From positions 1 through 7,202 of the forward strand of contig JANXTV010000428.1 of the NCBI GenBank assembly GCA_025352185.1: DNA of 7,202 bases, written 5' to 3'. Below, piece after piece: positions 5,725 to 7,202 of this stretch. The stretch's first letter is position 1; the number at the start of each line of letters is the position of its first letter. The position numbers and the translations under genes are program-made. The DNA is from Oligoflexia bacterium (GTDB taxonomy: Bacteria > Bdellovibrionota > UBA1018). The notes below the pieces were generated by a model. The model saw nothing but the letters and a program-made list of their open reading frames with translations. It was not told the origin of the DNA and made no database searches.

Positions 5725-6540
5725 ATGAAATCCTACCTCGATCTACTCCGTCACGTGATGGAAAACGGCGTCGAGAAACACGACCGAACCGGAACCGGAA
5801 CCCGAAGCGTGTTTGGGCACCAAATCCGTTACGATCTCACCGCCGGTTTTCCACTCCTCACCACTAAAAAAGTTCACGTGAAATCGATCTTCCAGGAACT
5901 CCTTTGGTTTCTTCGCGGTGACACGAATACCGCGTGGCTAAAGGAGCGTGGGGTTTCGATCTGGGACGAATGGGCGGATCCGAGCGGGAACTTAGGTCCG
6001 GTGTACGGGGCCCAGTGGCGCTCCTGGAAAGGGGCGGACGGAAAGACGATCGACCAAATCTCGGGAGTCATCGACCAAATTAAGAAAAATCCGGATTCTC
6101 GGCGCCTCATCGTAAGCGCGTGGAACGTCGGCGAACTGGATAAAATGGCGCTGCCTCCCTGTCACGCCTTCTTCCAGTTTTACGTGGCGCCCGCGACCGA
6201 GCCCGGTGGCAAGGGCCGCTTAAGCTGCCAGCTGTACCAACGCAGCGCGGACATCTTCTTGGGTGTGCCGTTCAACATCGCCAGCTATGCGCTGTTGACG
6301 CACATGGTGGCGCAGCAGTGTGATCTGGATGTGGGCGACTTCATCTGGACCGGGGGCGACTGCCATATCTACAGCAACCACCACGAACAGGTGGAACTGC
6401 AGCTGAGCCGCGCGCCTTTCCCCTACCCCACGCTGCACATCAAGCGCAAGCCGGCTTCGATCTTCGATTACGAATATGAAGACTTTGAAGTGCTGGACTA
6501 CCAATGCCACGCGGCCATCAAAGCGCCGGTAGCGGTGTAG
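5725..6540 (+). CDS. thyA: Thymidylate synthase with a compositional seam inside the gene
   Basis: Methylates dUMP to dTMP using methylene-tetrahydrofolate, releasing dihydrofolate. The 271-residue protein has the expected motifs. In E. coli numbering, R21, W80, W83 and R126/R127 fall at the same positions, and the nucleophile is C146 in ALPPCHAFFQFYV. QRSAD (172-176), N184, and H214 and Y216 in GGDCHIYSNHH are shifted by 7, because residues about 155-163 (PATEPGGKG) carry a 7-residue loop insertion relative to E. coli; 271 minus 7 gives the 264 of E. coli ThyA. The frame is open throughout and the C-terminus ends in IKAPVAV. Codon use changes sharply within the gene: none of the 12 leucines before residue 130 is CTG, while 9 of the 12 from residue 138 onward are. 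The 5' part matches its left neighbours and the 3' part matches folA, so the gene is probably a hybrid of two genomes. Confidence 0.95.
   Translation: MKSYLDLLRHVMENGVEKHDRTGTGTRSVFGHQIRYDLTAGFPLLTTKKVHVKSIFQELLWFLRGDTNTAWLKERGVSIWDEWADPSGNLGPVYGAQWRSWKGADGKTIDQISGVIDQIKKNPDSRRLIVSAWNVGELDKMALPPCHAFFQFYVAPATEPGGKGRLSCQLYQRSADIFLGVPFNIASYALLTHMVAQQCDLDVGDFIWTGGDCHIYSNHHEQVELQLSRAPFPYPTLHIKRKPASIFDYEYEDFEVLDYQCHAAIKAPVAV
6109..6190. other. Probable join between two genomes inside thyA
   Basis: By codon use, the switch lies between the leucine codon at 6106-6108 (CTC, left style) and the leucine codon at 6136-6138 (CTG, right style). It is certainly complete by about 6190, where GGC, CGC, AGC and CAG dominate. 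The interval encodes the conserved RRLIVSAWN through CHAFFQFYV segment around the catalytic cysteine codon (6160-6162), where unrelated bacteria share long near-identical DNA. That is where an assembler or homologous recombination could join two thyA genes in frame. Confidence 0.8.
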
Positions 6541-6552
6541 AAAGACCAGCCG

Positions 6553-7053
6553 ATGCATCTGCACCTCATCTTCGCCAAGGCCCGCAACGGCGTCATCGGC
6601 AAGGAAAACACCCTGCCCTGGCATTTGCCGGAAGACATGGCGCATTTCAAACGCACCACCATGGGCTGCCCGGTCATCATGGGGCGCAAGACCTGGGACT
6701 CGTTACCCGCGCACTTTCGCCCGCTGCCAGGGCGCGCCAATGTAGTCGTCACCCGTCAGGACGCTTGGAGTGAAACAGGCGCACAGCCCTCGTACAGCCT
6801 GCATGAGGCGCTCTCATTTTGTGAGCAGTTTACCAATGTATGGGTGATGGGCGGTGCGCAGATCTATGCGCAGGCAATGCCCTATGCAGACACGGCCGTT
6901 GTCACTGAAATTGACGCCGATTTTGACGGTGACGCGTTTGCTCCACAATTCGGCCCACAGTGGCAAGAAACCAGCAGGGAAACCCACACATCGGTCAACG
7001 GGCTGAACTTCAGCTTTGTGACCTACCGCAACCCCCAACCACAAGGAAAATAA
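6553..7053 (+). CDS. folA: Dihydrofolate reductase
   Basis: Reduces dihydrofolate to tetrahydrofolate with NADPH, recycling the product of ThyA; it is the target of trimethoprim. The 166-residue length is usual for bacterial DHFR. Seen: LIFAKARNGVIGKENTLPWH (5-24) with the LPWHLPEDM segment holding the catalytic D28 (D27 in E. coli), the cofactor-binding MGRKTWDSLP (43-52), LPGRANVVVTR (58-68), VMGGAQIYAQAMPYAD (98-113) and TEIDADFDGDAFAP (117-130). It follows thyA by 12 bp on the same strand, a common functional pair. The ribosome site ahead of the ATG is weak, so translation may depend on thyA read-through. Codon use is CTG-rich, as in the second half of thyA. The protein style (LHLIFAKARNGVIG, FKRTTMGCPVIMGRKTWDSLP) resembles Burkholderiales FolA; this is recognition from memory. 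Confidence 0.95.
   Translation: MHLHLIFAKARNGVIGKENTLPWHLPEDMAHFKRTTMGCPVIMGRKTWDSLPAHFRPLPGRANVVVTRQDAWSETGAQPSYSLHEALSFCEQFTNVWVMGGAQIYAQAMPYADTAVVTEIDADFDGDAFAPQFGPQWQETSRETHTSVNGLNFSFVTYRNPQPQGK
7043..7047 (+). promoter_or_regulatory. Shine-Dalgarno AAGGA for the DUF4337-like gene
   Basis: AAGGA within the end of folA lies 7 nt before the ATG at 7055 and supports that start. Confidence 0.65.
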
Positions 7054-7054
7054 T

Positions 7055-7202
7055 ATGTCGGACCACGGTTTTCACGTACACGGCCCCCATGACCACGAAA
7101 TCGAACACGCGCAGCAGGGCGGTGGCGGTCACGGCGGACACGACAGCGGCGGCATGATCAACCAGATCGCGATGTTCACCGCCATCGTTGCGACCGTTGG
7201 CG
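7055..7202 (+). CDS. DUF4337-like membrane protein, N-terminal fragment
   Basis: Only the first 49 codons are inside the window; the gene runs off the right edge. The N-terminus MSDHGFHVHGPHDHEIEHAQ is rich in histidine (8 in the first 29 residues) and is followed by a Gly/His linker and, from about residue 36, the beginning of a hydrophobic segment (MFTAIVATVG), probably the first membrane helix. From memory this matches the start of DUF4337 family proteins of Burkholderiales, which carry a similar HG-HDHE opening; their function is not known. The His-rich stretch suggests metal binding, but that is only inference. The start is 1 nt after the folA stop, so it is likely co-transcribed with folA. 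Confidence 0.75.
   Translation, partial: MSDHGFHVHGPHDHEIEHAQQGGGGHGGHDSGGMINQIAMFTAIVATVG

Noticed and set aside
6109..6190. Mobile element or integration site as the cause of the thyA seam
   Set aside because: I see no inverted repeats, target duplication, integrase, tRNA or other element at the seam, and the reading frame is continuous. Homology-based joining fits better.
6220..6645. 141-codon open frame on the minus strand opposite thyA and folA
   Set aside because: It is antisense to two certain genes and ends inside conserved ThyA coding sequence; it is a codon-bias shadow.

Overview
The window is made of two blocks that do not seem to belong to the same genome. Positions 1 to about 6.1 kb form a compact, GC-moderate bacterial block in which leucine is written mainly CTC, CTT, CTA or TTA, and CGA, TCG and GGA are frequent. 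From about 6.13 kb to the end, leucine is mainly CTG, arginine in thyA is only CGC, and the protein sequences (ThyA C-terminal half, FolA, a His-rich DUF4337-type N-terminus) look like Betaproteobacteria, order Burkholderiales, probably Comamonadaceae. The left block gives the general impression of a Bdellovibrionota or 'deltaproteobacterial' genome from the style of its MurF and Sua5 proteins. That assignment is a guess, not a result.

Left block. On the minus strand a tight three-gene run reads right to left: a membrane-anchored protein with an SRPBCC/START-like look (2611-3264), murF for the last cytoplasmic step of peptidoglycan precursor synthesis (1146-2591), and a two-domain Sua5-type threonylcarbamoyl-AMP synthase (49-1149). 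murF and sua5 overlap by 4 nt. Diverging from it across 63 bp, a plus-strand pair encodes an RluA-family pseudouridine synthase (3328-4011) and an RlmK/RlmI-like rRNA methyltransferase (4008-4979), again with a 4-nt overlap. A second RluA-family pseudouridine synthase (4951-5646, minus) converges on the methyltransferase with a 29-bp overlap. Four of these six genes are thus for RNA modification or cell wall, and all of them are ordinary housekeeping functions.

Right block. thyA (5725-6540) starts in left-block style and ends in right-block style. Its reading frame is intact and every catalytic residue I can place is present. It is followed by folA (6553-7053) and the first 49 codons of a DUF4337-like membrane protein (7055-7202). 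ThyA makes dTMP and dihydrofolate, and FolA recycles the dihydrofolate, so thyA-folA is a functional pair.

The main point of interest is the seam inside thyA, just 5' of the catalytic-cysteine codon. The simplest explanation is a metagenomic assembly or library chimera joined at a conserved stretch of thyA. A real homologous replacement is possible but less likely. I found no mobile element, CRISPR array, RNA gene or new defence-type system.
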